A stretch of DNA of 47,561 nt. It comes from DATKMS01 sp035541735 (lineage in GTDB: Bacteria > Desulfobacterota > Binatia > HRBIN30). Of the stretch, positions 1-10,500 are shown piece after piece. Numbering within the stretch: the stretch's first letter is position 1; each line of letters opens with the position of its first letter. The stretch spans positions 1-47,561 of the forward strand of contig DATKMS010000383.1 in assembly GCA_035541735.1 (NCBI GenBank), in the 5' to 3' direction. The position numbers were made by a program, and so were the translations under genes. Below the pieces are notes generated by a model. It searched no databases and had not been told where the DNA came from. It saw only the letters and a list, made by a program, of their open reading frames with translations.

Positions 1-1
1 C

Positions 2-823
2 ATGCAGTTCGAGACACTCGTCTACGAAGCGCTCGGCGATCACGTCGCGCGGCTGACGCTCAACCGGCCGGAGAAGCTCAACGCCATGAGCCCGCAGCTG
101 CTGGCGGAGTTCGATGGCGCGCTCGATGCCTTCGAAGGCGATCGTGATGCCAGCGTCCTGATCATCCGCGGCGCCGGCCGCGCCTTCTGCGCCGGCTTCG
201 ACATCACCCCGCAACGCGCAGGCCACGGGCTCGGTGAGTTCAGCGTCAGCACCGACCGCCTGGGCTTGCAGAAGATCATCGAGCGCTGGCAGCGCTTGTG
301 GAGCCTCCCCAAGCCGACGATCGCCCAGGTGCAGGGCTACTGCCTCGCCGGCGGCACCGAACTGGTCGGGCATTGCGACCTCGTCATCGCCGCGGACGAC
401 GCGCAGTTCGGCCATCCGGCGGGGCGCGCGCTGGGGGTGATTCCCACTCTCTCGCTGTGGCCCTACCTGATGGGCATGCGCAAGAGCAAGGAACTGTTCT
501 TCACGGGCGACCTCATCTCCGCACCCGACGCCCTGCAGTGGGGACTGATCAACCGCGTCGTACCGCGCGACCAGCTCGACGCTGAGACCGAGGGCCTTGC
601 AAAGCGCGTGGCGTTGGTACCGCTGGATCTGTTGACGCTGCACAAAGCCGCGGTCAACCGCTTCTTCGAAATCATGGGCCTGCGCGCCGCCGAGCAGTCC
701 GCCGCCGACCTCGACGTCATCGCGCATCAGACACCGGCCGTGAAGCAGTGGAGCCAGGCCAGCCGCGGCAAGGGGCTCAAGGCGGCGCTGAAGGAACGCG
801 ACGAGAAGTTCGAGAAGGAGTGA
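2..823 (+). CDS. Enoyl-CoA hydratase/isomerase family protein
   Basis: This 273-residue protein belongs to the crotonase superfamily, which acts on acyl-CoA thioesters, usually hydrating or isomerising an enoyl-CoA in beta-oxidation or related degradation. The family pattern is clear: a substrate-binding NRPEKLNAMS stretch near residue 21, the first oxyanion-hole segment GAGRAFCAGFD near residue 57, and the second, QGYCLAGGTEL, near residue 111. The length fits a complete single-domain member. The ATG lies at the second base of the window, so a start further upstream cannot be excluded. It is followed by 190 bases before uvrA and shares no visible operon with it. The exact substrate cannot be read from the sequence. 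Confidence 0.9.
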   Translation: MQFETLVYEALGDHVARLTLNRPEKLNAMSPQLLAEFDGALDAFEGDRDASVLIIRGAGRAFCAGFDITPQRAGHGLGEFSVSTDRLGLQKIIERWQRLWSLPKPTIAQVQGYCLAGGTELVGHCDLVIAADDAQFGHPAGRALGVIPTLSLWPYLMGMRKSKELFFTGDLISAPDALQWGLINRVVPRDQLDAETEGLAKRVALVPLDLLTLHKAAVNRFFEIMGLRAAEQSAADLDVIAHQTPAVKQWSQASRGKGLKAALKERDEKFEKE

Positions 824-1014
824 TCGAGATCCCCGTAGGGGCGAGGCATTTCCCGTCGCCTTGGCACTGGCGCCCGACACCAACGGACCGTCGGAACACG
901 CACCGACGGCGCTGCGCGCTCGGAAATGCCTCAGCCCTACGCGGAAGACGAATGTCGCCCTGTACACGCCTCCCGGAATTTCGGCTATAGGTGTTCGTTT
1001 CGGAGCCGAAACGA

Positions 1015-4000
1015 ATGCAGGATTCCTGGATCACCATCACCGGGGCGCGGCAGAATAATCTCAAGAACATCGACGTCCGCATTCCGCTGAATGCCCTGAC
1101 GGTGGTCACCGGCCCCTCGGGTTCTGGCAAGTCCAGTCTGGCCTTCGACGTCCTCTACGCCGAAGGGCAGCGGCGCTACGTGGAGAGCTTCTCCGCCTAC
1201 ACGCGCCAGTTCCTCGACCGCATGGACAAGCCCCAGGTCGAGCGCATCGACGGTATTCTGCCGGCCATCGCCATCAGCCAGGGTAACTCGGTCAAGACCT
1301 CGCGCTCGACCGTGGCGACGATGACCGAGCTGCACGACCACCTCAAGCTGCTGTTCGCAAAGATCGGGGTCCTCCACTGCCGCACCTGCGGTGAGCCCGT
1401 CGCGCCCGAGTCGGCGGAGTCGGTGTGTGCGCAACTGCTGCGGCAACCCGAGGGCACCCGCGTGCTGATCACCTTCGAACTGCCGTTGCCCGAGAACCTG
1501 CCGTGGCAGGACGCGCGCAGCGGATTCGAACGCTCCGGTTTTCGGCGCCTGTTCATCGACGGTGAGGCACGGCCGATCGAGGAAGTCGTTGCCGCGCCAG
1601 CGTCACCGCTCATCGTCGTCGTCGACCGCTTGGTCGTACGGCCGGACGCCAAGTCGCGCCTCGTCGATTCGCTCGAGCAGGCGTTCCGCTTCGGCAAGGG
1701 ACGCTTGGCATTGATCTTCCCCGACCAGGACGACCGCAGCGAGCCGCATGCGGTACGACTCGAATGCCCGCGCTGCAACCTCACGTATCGCGAGCCGACG
1801 TCGAACCTGTTCTCGTTCAACAGTCCGCTCGGCGCCTGCGAGAGCTGCCGCGGCTTCGGCCGTATCATCGATCTCGATCTGGATCTGGTCATCCCGGATG
1901 CGTCGAAGACGCTCGCCGCCGGCGCCATCAAGCCGTGGAGCACGAAGGCCACCGAATGGGAACGCGGCGAGCTGCTGACGTTCTGCCGCAAGAAGAAGAT
2001 TCCCACCGACGTACCGTTCGCGCAGCTCACCGAGAAGCAGCGGCAGCTGATCATCGACGGCGAGGGCAAGTACTACGGCATCCGCGGCTGGTTCCGTTGG
2101 CTCGAGGGCCGCACGTACCGCATGCACGTGCGTGTCTTCCTGTCACGCTACCGCAGCTACCGGCTCTGCCCGGCATGCAACGGCGGGCGGCTGAAGCCCG
2201 AGGCACTGCTGTATACCATCAACGGACGCAGCGTCGCCGACGTCCAACGCATGAGTGTTGCCGAGGCGGCGGCGTTCTTCGAGGCGTTGCCGCTCACCGC
2301 GGCCGAGGAAGAGATCGCGCATCTCATCTTGAACGAAGTGCGCAACCGGCTGCGTTACCTGCTGGAGGTCGGGCTCGACTATCTCACCCTCGACCGCCAG
2401 TCGCGCACTTTATCAGGGGGTGAGCTGGCGCGTGTCGATCTGACCACCGCGGTGGGCTCGTCGCTGGTGAACACGCTCTACATCCTCGACGAGCCGTCCA
2501 TCGGCCTGCACCCGCGCGACAGCCAGCGCCTGGTGCGCATTCTCAAGGAGCTGCGCGCCAAGGAAAACACCGTGGTCGTCGTCGAGCACGATGCCGAGAT
2601 CATCCGCGAAGCGGATCACATTATCGATCTTGGCCCGGAAGCAGGCGAACGCGGCGGGCACGTGGTGTTCGCCGGCGGCTACGACGAACTGCTGCACCAT
2701 TCGCCGTCCGCCACCGGCCAGTACCTGGCGGGCCGCCGGTGCATCCCGGTGCCGCGCAAGCGCCGGCGCCTGATTCCCAACGTCGCGCTGGTGATCCACG
2801 CGGCGCGCGAAAACAATCTCAAGCAGCTTACCGTGCGCGTGCCGCTGTCGCGCTTCGTCTGCCTCACGGGCGTCTCCGGCTCCGGCAAGTCGACGTTGAT
2901 CGACGACGTGCTGTATCGCAGCTTGAAGAAGCATCTGGGTCAGTCGGTCGGTGTGCCGGGGGCGTGCGAGCGCATCGAAGGGATGGAGCGCGTCGCGGAA
3001 GTCATCCTCGTCGATCAGTCGCCGCTGGGGACAACGCCGCGTGCCAACCCGGCCTCCTACGTCAAGGCGTTCGACGCGATCCGCGAACTGTTTGCACAGA
3101 CCCCGGTGGCGCGGCTGCGCGGCTACACCAGCGGTACGTTCTCCTTCAACCTCACCGGCGGCCGCTGCGAAGCCTGCAAGGGTGAAGGCTTCGAGAAGGT
3201 CGAGATGCAGTTCCTCTCCGACGTCTACGTCACCTGCGCCGAGTGCGGCGGCACCCGTTTCCGTCCCGAACTTCTCGAGGTGACGTACAAGCAGAAGACC
3301 ATTCACGATGTGCTCGGCCTCACCGTGCGCGAGGCGGTGGCGTTCTTCGCCGACCAGGAAGAGATCGTGCGGCGGCTGCAGCCGCTCGCCGAGGTCGGCC
3401 TCGACTACCTGCATCTCGGGCAGCCGCTCAACACGCTCTCGGGAGGCGAGTCGCAGCGCCTCAAGCTGGCCGCCGCCATGACGCACGAGGGCAAGGCCCA
3501 CACGCTCTTCCTGTTCGACGAACCGACGATCGGCCTGCACTTCGGCGATGTCGAGAAGCTGCTGGTGGCGCTGCAACGGCTGGTCGATCGCGGCCACTCG
3601 CTGCTCGTCATCGAGCACAACATGGAGGTGGTGAAAGCCGCCGACTACGTCATCGATCTGGGACCGGAAGGCGGTGCGGGCGGTGGCCAGGTCGTCGCTG
3701 TGGGAACGCCGGAGGAAGTGGCGGCGGCGGCGGGTTCGCACACCGCGCGCTACTTGCGCGCGGCGCTGGCGGGTAGCGAGCCCGTGCGCGCGGTCGTCCA
3801 GGATGCCGACGCAATCTACGCCGTTGGTCAGATGCCGGTTGCAGCAACGAATGGCCGCGGCGTCATGCGCATCGTCGGCGCCAAGGAGCACAACCTACGC
3901 AACCTCACACTCGACATTCCGCGCGACCGCTTCGTCGTCATCACCGGCCTGAGCGGCTCGGGCAAATCGACCCTCGCCTTCGACATCCTCTACAGCGAGG

Positions 4001-6630
4001 GCCAGCGCCGCTACCTCGACAGCCTGTCGACCTACGCGCGCCAGTTCGTCAAGGTGCTGGCGCGGCCCAACGTCGAGCTGCTCGCCGGCTTGCCGCCCAC
4101 GGTGGCCATCGAGCAACGCATGAGCCAGGGCAGCAAGAAGTCCACGGTGGCGACGGTCACCGAGATCTACCACTATCTGCGTCTGCTGTACGCGAAGATC
4201 GGCGTACAACATTGCACCGGTTGCGGCCGGCCGCTCAGTTCGCAGACGCGGCAGCAGATCGTCGACCGGATCCGCCGAGAGTTTCGCAGCCAGACCGTCA
4301 CGCTGCTGGCGCCGGCCGTCCGCGGCCGCAAGGGGATCTACACCGATCTGTTCCGTGCCGCCCGCAAATTGGGGTTCGCGCGGGCACGCATCGACGGCGC
4401 GATCCGGCCGTTGCAGCCGCCGCCGGCGCTAGCACGCTACCGCGAGCACGACATCGACATCGTCATCGCGGCGCTGGACATCACGCGCGGCGAGACGGCC
4501 AGGCTGCCAGAGTTGGTGGCCACGGCGCTCCGCCTGGGTGGCGGCGCGGTCATCGTCAACGCCGATCAGAACGAGCGCATCTTCAGCGAGCGGCTGTACT
4601 GCGCGCGCTGCGGCATCGGCTACGAGGCACTCGACCCGCGCCTGTTCTCGTTTAACAGCCGGCAAGGCGCGTGCAGCGCGTGCGATGGCATCGGCAGCTT
4701 GCCGAGCTTTGCGCCGGAGCTGTTGATCGGCGACCCGGCACAACCTGTGGGTGCGGCGCTCGAGGCGGCGCTGAAACCACTCGGCGGACCGCTCTGGCGT
4801 GTCGTGAAGCAACTCGCTGCCGCGCTGGGCACCGCGTGGGAGCGGCCCCTTGCCAAGCTCACGGCGCGCCAGCGGCAACGCCTGTTCCACGGCAACGGCG
4901 ACGGCGGCGGCCTCATCGCTTTCCTGCAACAACAACTCGACGACGACACCATCGACAGCACCTTGCTCGTCCCGTTCATGAACGAACGGCCGTGTCCCAG
5001 CTGTCACGGCCGGCGCCTGAACGCACGCGCCCAGGCGGTCCAGGTCGACGGTGCCCCCATCTGGGCGCTGACGCAGCAGTCGGTGGCCGCATGCTTCACC
5101 GATATGGCGCAGCGGCGCTTCAGCGGCCGCGACGAGCTGATTGCCGCCAACATCATGAAGGAGATCGTACCACGCCTGCAGTTCCTGCAAGAGGTCGGCT
5201 TGTCCTACCTGACGCTCGATCGCCGCGCCGACACGCTGTCCGGCGGCGAGGCGCAGCGCATCCGCCTCGCCGCGCAACTCGGGTCGAATCTGTGCGGCGT
5301 CTGCTACATCCTCGACGAGCCGACGATCGGTCTCCATCCGCGTGACAACGGCATGCTGCTCGGCACGCTGACACAGCTCAAAGCGCACGGCAACAGCGTC
5401 GTCGTCGTCGAACATGACGAAGCGACGATCGAGGCTGCGGACGTGGTCGTCGACCTCGGACCTGGTGGCGGCGTACACGGCGGCGACCTGGTGGCGATGG
5501 GCACGCCGCACAGCTTGCGCCGCCATCCGACATCGGTCACCGGACGCTTCCTCGGCCAGTCCCGCCACCGACTCGGACCGGTGCGCGACATCTCCAACCG
5601 CCCGCGCCTGAAAATTCGCGGCGCCGCGGAGCACAACTTGAAGCACATCGACGTGGAGATCCCGGTGGGCACGTGGACCTGCGTCACCGGCGTCTCCGGA
5701 TCGGGCAAGTCGACGCTGGTGCGCGACGTCCTCTATGCCGGGATGCGCCGGCGCCTGGGCTTGCCGAGCGGACGCGTGGGCGCACACAAGGCGATCAGCG
5801 GCGGCGCCGAGATCGAACGGGTGGTCGAAGTCGACCAGACACCGATCGGGCGCACGCCGCGGTCAATCCCGGCGTCGTACGTCGGCTTCTTCGACGAGAT
5901 CCGCCGGCTCTATGCCATGACGCCCGAGGCGCGGCAGCGCGGCTACAGCGGCGGACGGTTCTCCTTCAACATCAAGGGCGGCCGCTGCGAGACGTGCGCC
6001 GGCCAAGGGAAGATCAAAATGGAGATGAGCTTCCTGCCCGACGTCTACGTCACCTGCGACAGCTGCAACGGCCAGCGCTACACCGACGAGACGCTGGCGG
6101 TGCGCTACGGCGGCAAGAACATGGCCGAGGTCTTGAGCATGACGGTCGAGGAAGCGGCCGACTTCTTCGCGGCGGTGCCGGTCATCGCCGAGCCGCTGCG
6201 GCTGCTGCGCGCCATCGGCCTCGACTACCTCACCCTCGGACAAGGCAGCAACACACTCTCCGGCGGTGAAGCGCAGCGCATCAAGCTAGCGTACGAACTG
6301 GGCAAGCAGTCACGTGGACGCACGCTGTACATCCTCGACGAGCCGACGACGGGCCTGCACTTCGCAGACATCGAGAAGCTGATCGACGTGCTGCATCGGC
6401 TGGTGGATCTCGGCAATACCATCGTGACCATCGAGCACAACCTCGACATCGTCAAGGAAGCCGACTGGATCATCGACCTCGGTCCGGAAGGTGGCGACGG
6501 CGGCGGCGAGATCGTCGCCGTAGGGCCACCCATGGAGATCATCAACAACGGCACGCGCTCGTACACGGCTCGCTACTTGCGCGAGTTCCTTAGCAACGCC
6601 CAACGAGTGCCACAGACGGTGGGATCGTAG
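1015..6630 (+). CDS. uvrA: Tandem-fused UvrA-like excinuclease ABC ATPase (double length)
   Basis: This is two complete UvrA-like units in one chain of 1871 residues, against about 940 for ordinary UvrA, the damage-sensing ATPase of nucleotide excision repair. Four Walker A motifs are visible, near residues 33 (GPSGSGKSS), 619 (GVSGSGKST), 978 (GLSGSGKST) and 1559 (GVSGSGKST). Each half also keeps the two UvrA zinc modules, CPRC/CESC and CEAC/CAEC in the first, CARC/CSAC and CETC/CDSC in the second. The first ABC signature reads LSGGELARVDL, whereas the others keep the usual LSGGEAQR or LSGGESQR. ATG 1015 is preferred over GTG 991 because the conserved region begins eight codons later. Double UvrA proteins are known in several environmental phyla; whether this one does canonical repair is not shown. 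No uvrB or uvrC is nearby. Confidence 0.92.
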   Translation: MQDSWITITGARQNNLKNIDVRIPLNALTVVTGPSGSGKSSLAFDVLYAEGQRRYVESFSAYTRQFLDRMDKPQVERIDGILPAIAISQGNSVKTSRSTVATMTELHDHLKLLFAKIGVLHCRTCGEPVAPESAESVCAQLLRQPEGTRVLITFELPLPENLPWQDARSGFERSGFRRLFIDGEARPIEEVVAAPASPLIVVVDRLVVRPDAKSRLVDSLEQAFRFGKGRLALIFPDQDDRSEPHAVRLECPRCNLTYREPTSNLFSFNSPLGACESCRGFGRIIDLDLDLVIPDASKTLAAGAIKPWSTKATEWERGELLTFCRKKKIPTDVPFAQLTEKQRQLIIDGEGKYYGIRGWFRWLEGRTYRMHVRVFLSRYRSYRLCPACNGGRLKPEALLYTINGRSVADVQRMSVAEAAAFFEALPLTAAEEEIAHLILNEVRNRLRYLLEVGLDYLTLDRQSRTLSGGELARVDLTTAVGSSLVNTLYILDEPSIGLHPRDSQRLVRILKELRAKENTVVVVEHDAEIIREADHIIDLGPEAGERGGHVVFAGGYDELLHHSPSATGQYLAGRRCIPVPRKRRRLIPNVALVIHAARENNLKQLTVRVPLSRFVCLTGVSGSGKSTLIDDVLYRSLKKHLGQSVGVPGACERIEGMERVAEVILVDQSPLGTTPRANPASYVKAFDAIRELFAQTPVARLRGYTSGTFSFNLTGGRCEACKGEGFEKVEMQFLSDVYVTCAECGGTRFRPELLEVTYKQKTIHDVLGLTVREAVAFFADQEEIVRRLQPLAEVGLDYLHLGQPLNTLSGGESQRLKLAAAMTHEGKAHTLFLFDEPTIGLHFGDVEKLLVALQRLVDRGHSLLVIEHNMEVVKAADYVIDLGPEGGAGGGQVVAVGTPEEVAAAAGSHTARYLRAALAGSEPVRAVVQDADAIYAVGQMPVAATNGRGVMRIVGAKEHNLRNLTLDIPRDRFVVITGLSGSGKSTLAFDILYSEGQRRYLDSLSTYARQFVKVLARPNVELLAGLPPTVAIEQRMSQGSKKSTVATVTEIYHYLRLLYAKIGVQHCTGCGRPLSSQTRQQIVDRIRREFRSQTVTLLAPAVRGRKGIYTDLFRAARKLGFARARIDGAIRPLQPPPALARYREHDIDIVIAALDITRGETARLPELVATALRLGGGAVIVNADQNERIFSERLYCARCGIGYEALDPRLFSFNSRQGACSACDGIGSLPSFAPELLIGDPAQPVGAALEAALKPLGGPLWRVVKQLAAALGTAWERPLAKLTARQRQRLFHGNGDGGGLIAFLQQQLDDDTIDSTLLVPFMNERPCPSCHGRRLNARAQAVQVDGAPIWALTQQSVAACFTDMAQRRFSGRDELIAANIMKEIVPRLQFLQEVGLSYLTLDRRADTLSGGEAQRIRLAAQLGSNLCGVCYILDEPTIGLHPRDNGMLLGTLTQLKAHGNSVVVVEHDEATIEAADVVVDLGPGGGVHGGDLVAMGTPHSLRRHPTSVTGRFLGQSRHRLGPVRDISNRPRLKIRGAAEHNLKHIDVEIPVGTWTCVTGVSGSGKSTLVRDVLYAGMRRRLGLPSGRVGAHKAISGGAEIERVVEVDQTPIGRTPRSIPASYVGFFDEIRRLYAMTPEARQRGYSGGRFSFNIKGGRCETCAGQGKIKMEMSFLPDVYVTCDSCNGQRYTDETLAVRYGGKNMAEVLSMTVEEAADFFAAVPVIAEPLRLLRAIGLDYLTLGQGSNTLSGGEAQRIKLAYELGKQSRGRTLYILDEPTTGLHFADIEKLIDVLHRLVDLGNTIVTIEHNLDIVKEADWIIDLGPEGGDGGGEIVAVGPPMEIINNGTRSYTARYLREFLSNAQRVPQTVGS

Positions 6631-6766
6631 CCTTCGGAGCGATTTGACTTCGCACGTCCGCATCTCTACGCTGACATCCACCCCGAGCGCACGTCCTTGA
6701 ACGCGCCGTTCCCTTTTTGGGCGCAGCCGCGACGAAATCAGGCGCCTCGCGGACCGGAGGACGACA

Positions 6767-7102
6767 ATGACAATGAACGAGATTCAAAACCTTCTCACGG
6801 GCCTCATGCGTGGCATCGACAAGAAAGCTACGCTGACCATCGAGCAGCGGCCGAACCCAACCAACCCCGGAGTGATTGTCCGTATCGCCCACGACAAGCG
6901 TACCGGAACGCTGGAAATCTCCGAAACAGCTCTGCTCGCCAGCCGGACGGACCTGATGCAGCGCAACCGTGTTCGCACGGCGCTCAAGCGCACCCGCGAC
7001 CGCTTGATGGAGGAAACGACCCCTATCTTCAGCACCAAGACCCAGAACCAGAAGCCCGAAGGCAACTCGTGGTTCCGCCCGTCGCAAAACCGTGGCCGCT
7101 GA
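6767..7102 (+). CDS. Small hypothetical basic protein
   Basis: A 111-residue protein I do not recognise. The start is supported by a GGAGG sequence about seven bases before ATG 6767; a second in-frame ATG lies two codons later. The sequence is hydrophilic and contains no membrane segment or signal peptide. It has a central run rich in Arg, Thr and Leu (RTALKRTRDRLMEE) that could form a helix, and a polar Gln/Asn/Arg-rich tail. It is likely monocistronic: uvrA ends 137 bases upstream and a small inverted repeat follows at 7130-7161. A nucleic-acid-binding role would be compatible with the charge, but nothing in the sequence demonstrates it. Confidence 0.6.
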   Translation: MTMNEIQNLLTGLMRGIDKKATLTIEQRPNPTNPGVIVRIAHDKRTGTLEISETALLASRTDLMQRNRVRTALKRTRDRLMEETTPIFSTKTQNQKPEGNSWFRPSQNRGR

Positions 7103-7129
7103 AGCCCGCTTCTCTAACTGAACCCTGAA

Positions 7130-7161
7130 GCGCAGGGGCTGCGGCGCGGCGGTCCCTGCGC
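7130..7161 (+). terminator. Stem-loop after the small gene, possible terminator
   Basis: Perfect 8-base arms GCGCAGGG and CCCTGCGC enclose a GC-rich 16-base loop, 28 bases after the stop at 7102. There is no T-run behind it, so a Rho-independent terminator is only a possibility. Confidence 0.35.
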
Positions 7162-7316
7162 CCGGGTGACAGAGCGGCGGCGTGCGGAAGTGGGCGATAG
7201 GAACGATGCCTGAGCCGAAATATACTGTACAATCTTTTCCGTTCTGGCTATAGGCCATTGTATGCCGGAGCACGTCGACGGAGCGGACACCCGGTACACC
7301 GTCGCCAGCTACTTCG

Positions 7317-7476
7317 CACTGGCTCGTCAACCTGCGAGACGATTGTGTCGAGGTCTACCAGCAGCCGAATCCCGCCGCGCGACCTATGCCGAGACGCGCC
7401 TGGCGGGGCGCGGCGAGCGCCTGGGGTCTCGTTCCCGGATGCCTCCGTCGGCGTCGACGATCTTTTGCCCCGCCGC
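7317..7476 (+). pseudogene. Decayed C-terminal remnant of a Uma2-family (DUF820) endonuclease-fold protein
   Basis: The 455-base gap between 7102 and 7557 has no intact gene, but three consecutive reading frames hold pieces that join into the end of a Uma2/DUF820 protein. First comes WLVNLRDDCVEVYQQPNP (from about 7320), matching the usual W-x-V-N-L...V-E-V-Y strand. Then a short stretch reads RATYAETRLAGRGE. Last is VSFPDASVGVDDLLP (7426-7470), matching the characteristic family ending. At least two frameshifts and the loss of the N-terminal catalytic part are needed, so it is dead. The assignment rests on remembered family motifs; no search was run. Confidence 0.55.
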
Positions 7477-7556
7477 TCACCTGTGCAGCCGTAGGATCCT
7501 TCCACCAAAGGGACGCCGGCAGGTATCCCGCCTGATTCCCGCCCGGCAGGCGATCC

Positions 7557-10500
7557 CTACCGGATGACCCGCAGCTCGACGCGGCGATTCTGGGCGCGAC
7601 CGTCAGCCGTTTCGTTCGAGGCCACCGGCCGAGATTCGCCGAACCCTTCGGTGCGAATGCGGTCTGCGGCAATGCCGTGATCGATGAGATACCGTCGAAC
7701 GGCATTGGCGCGCCGCAGCGAGAGCTTGAGGTTGTATGCGTCCGTGCCGATGCTGTCGGTGTAGCCTTCCGCAACGATCGTGATGTCCCCCTCCTCTTTG
7801 AGCAAGGCGACGGCTTCATCCAACACCGGCGCCGAGTCGGGGCGAATGTCCGACCGATCGAAGTCGAAGAGCACATTGCGCAGCACGATCTTCTTCTGCA
7901 CTGGCGGCGCAACCGGCGGTAATTGGGCAACCGCAGGTGGTGGCGGTGGTGGTGCCTCGGGGAAGGTGTACCTCAAACCGAGGCCACCGGTTGCCCACTC
8001 GATGTCGTCGCCGATGCGCTCTTGGGGCACCTGTCCGGGGCCGAGGTCTTTGGGCCGCGGCGACATGAAGGAGGTATTCCACCGCCCGAAGACCTCCAGC
8101 GTCCATGTCGGCGTCAGCTGGTAGCCGATGCCCATTCCGGTCGAAAAGCCCGGCGCACTGTGACTCAATCGCCCGCTGAGGCCCGTGAAGTACCCGCCTT
8201 GGGCGGTCGCGTAGATCTCGCCGTCACCCAACTCGAAGGGGTAGCGAAAAGGCAGCTCGAAGCGCGGCCCTCCCGTGCCGCCCAGTAACGTGGTCGTCTG
8301 GTTCGGATTGTCGGGAAAGTTGGTGTGGTGGTCGACGCTCTGGAAAGCAAACTGGATCTGTCCTTCGACGCCCAGGTACTCATTGAGCATGTAGCCGACA
8401 TACGGGTTGAGGGTCGCCCCGGTCTCCGCGTGTGCCCGGTAATTGCCGTCGGTGGGTTCCGAGGCGCCCACGTCGACACCCACGAAAGGCCCGGCGGCAC
8501 GCGCCGGCGCCGCCGGGCCGACCCATGCGGCGAGAACCAGGCTCGAGAGTAAGCGTGAGTATCGTTTGACCGTCCTCCTCCGCTTGCGAAGACGGCGCAG
8601 GAGCAACATCGCCGGGCCGGAGAGCCACAGCATCACACCACGACCGGTCCGCTGCGGGCTGGGAGCGACGGCGCACTGGCATGCGTCCTGGTCCAGCCCG
8701 GCGACTGGCGTCCCGGCAGGCGTTTGCGTACGGGTCTGCGTCGCCGACGCCCGCGGCGTCGGCGTTGCCGTCAGCGTTGCTGCCGGCCCGGTGGGTGTGC
8801 GCGTCGCCGTCGGCGTTGCCGTCAGGCCGGCGGGTGTGGGGGTGGCCGTCGTCGTTGCGGTTGGGCCGGTAACCGTCGCCGTCGCGGTCTGCGTTGCGGT
8901 CGGCCCGGTGGCCGTGGCAGTGCCTGTTGCCGTTGCGGTCGCACCGGTAGTCGTGGCCGTCGCCGTCTGCGTTACGGTTGGACCGGTGGCCGTCGCCGTG
9001 ACTGTCGGGCCAGTAGGCGTGACCGTCGCGGTCGCGGTCTGCGTTGCCGTCGTGCCGCTGGCCGTGGCAGTCCCGGTCGCTGTGGCTGTGGCACCGGTAG
9101 CCGTTGCCGTCGGCGTTGCAGTAGGCCCAGTAGGCGTCGCCGTGGCCGTCTGCGTTGCGGTTGGCCCGGTGGCCGTCGCTGTCGCTGTCGGGCCGGTGGG
9201 CGTGGCAGTCACGGTGGCCGTCGGGCCCGTGGCCGTAGCGGTTGCTGTCCGCGTTGCTGTCGGACCAGTCGATGTGGTCGTCGGGGTCGGCACGACTTCG
9301 GGGACGCACATGCCGTTCTGGCACATCAAGTCCGGAGGGCAGATGTCGTCAGTACAGAAAAACGGATTCCCGGCGATGAAGACGTCTGAGGTCTGGTTGA
9401 GGTCGGGGCCCGCCAAGTTAGACGCAAAGGACACGTAGCCGATCTGGCGACCGTCACCACTGACAGCCGGCGGAACGTCGGGTGTTGCACCATTCGCCTG
9501 ATCGCCGTGTGCATTCACATCCACCAGCAGCGTGAGGTTGAACATGCGGTCGCGAACGAAGACACTGGGAAGCTGATTCACGTCGCCGCGCACGATGTTG
9601 TTGGCCGCCGAACCAAAGGCCACGAAGCGCCCGTCGTAGCTGATGCTCGGCGGGAACGATGCATCGTTCGCATTCCCGCCGAAGAAACTGACGCTAATGC
9701 GCTCGGTGGTCTGCGCGAGGCGGTCGCGCACGAACACGTCGACCACGCCGTTGAGGTCGTCGGGCACAAGGTTGCTGGCCAAGGATTTGAACGCGACAAA
9801 ACGGCCATCCTCGCTGATCGCTGGCAAGATGCTATCGCCGTTGCCCTGAACGCCCTCGGTGCTGACGCTCACCAGATCGATGGCACCGGTGGTGCGGTCG
9901 CACACAAAAATGTCGAGCTGCCCATTCACATCCGCCATCCCCGGGACCAAGTTGGTCGCCGCCGATGTGAAGGCAACGAACCGGCCATTGGCGCTGATGC
10001 TGGGGGCGAAACTGAAACCGTTCGGCTCGACGGTGTCACAGATGCGCTCAGTCATTGAGTTGCCGCGGTCACGCACAAAGATGTCGGACACGCCATTCTG
10101 GTCGTTCGGCACCAGATTCGAGGCCCGGGACTGGAAGGCGACGAGCTGCCCGTCCCCACTGATGCTGGGGACCAGGCTCGGGCCGTTACCTTGTTGGCCG
10201 GCTGTGTTCAGGCTGACCCGCTCTGTGGTGCCAGTGCTCCGCAATCGCACAAACACATCCGATTGGCCGTTCGTATCGTCAGGAACCAGGTTCGTAGCCT
10301 CGGAATAGAAGGCGACGAGCCGGCCGTCGGCATCGATGGCAGGAGGGAAGCCGGTGGCGTGGCTGGCGGCGTTTCCTTGTTCGCCCATACTGTTGAGGCT
10401 GAGGCGCTCGGTCGTGCCATGTACACGGTCGCGCAGGAAGACGTCGCGGACCTGGTTGGTGTCTCCGCGGACCAAGTTCGTTGCGTCCGAGTAATATGCG

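Noticed and set aside
2413..5787. Long minus-strand open frames inside uvrA
   Set aside because: They are complementary to a strongly conserved gene and have no recognisable domains; open antisense frames are common in GC-rich DNA.
7262..7567. Plus-strand 101-residue frame in the gap before the OmpA fusion
   Set aside because: Its middle matches only one piece of the Uma2 remnant; the whole frame has no domain.
8443..9438. Plus-strand open frame over the Thr/Ala/Pro linker
   Set aside because: It is the complement of the low-complexity linker repeats, with no signal, start site or domain.
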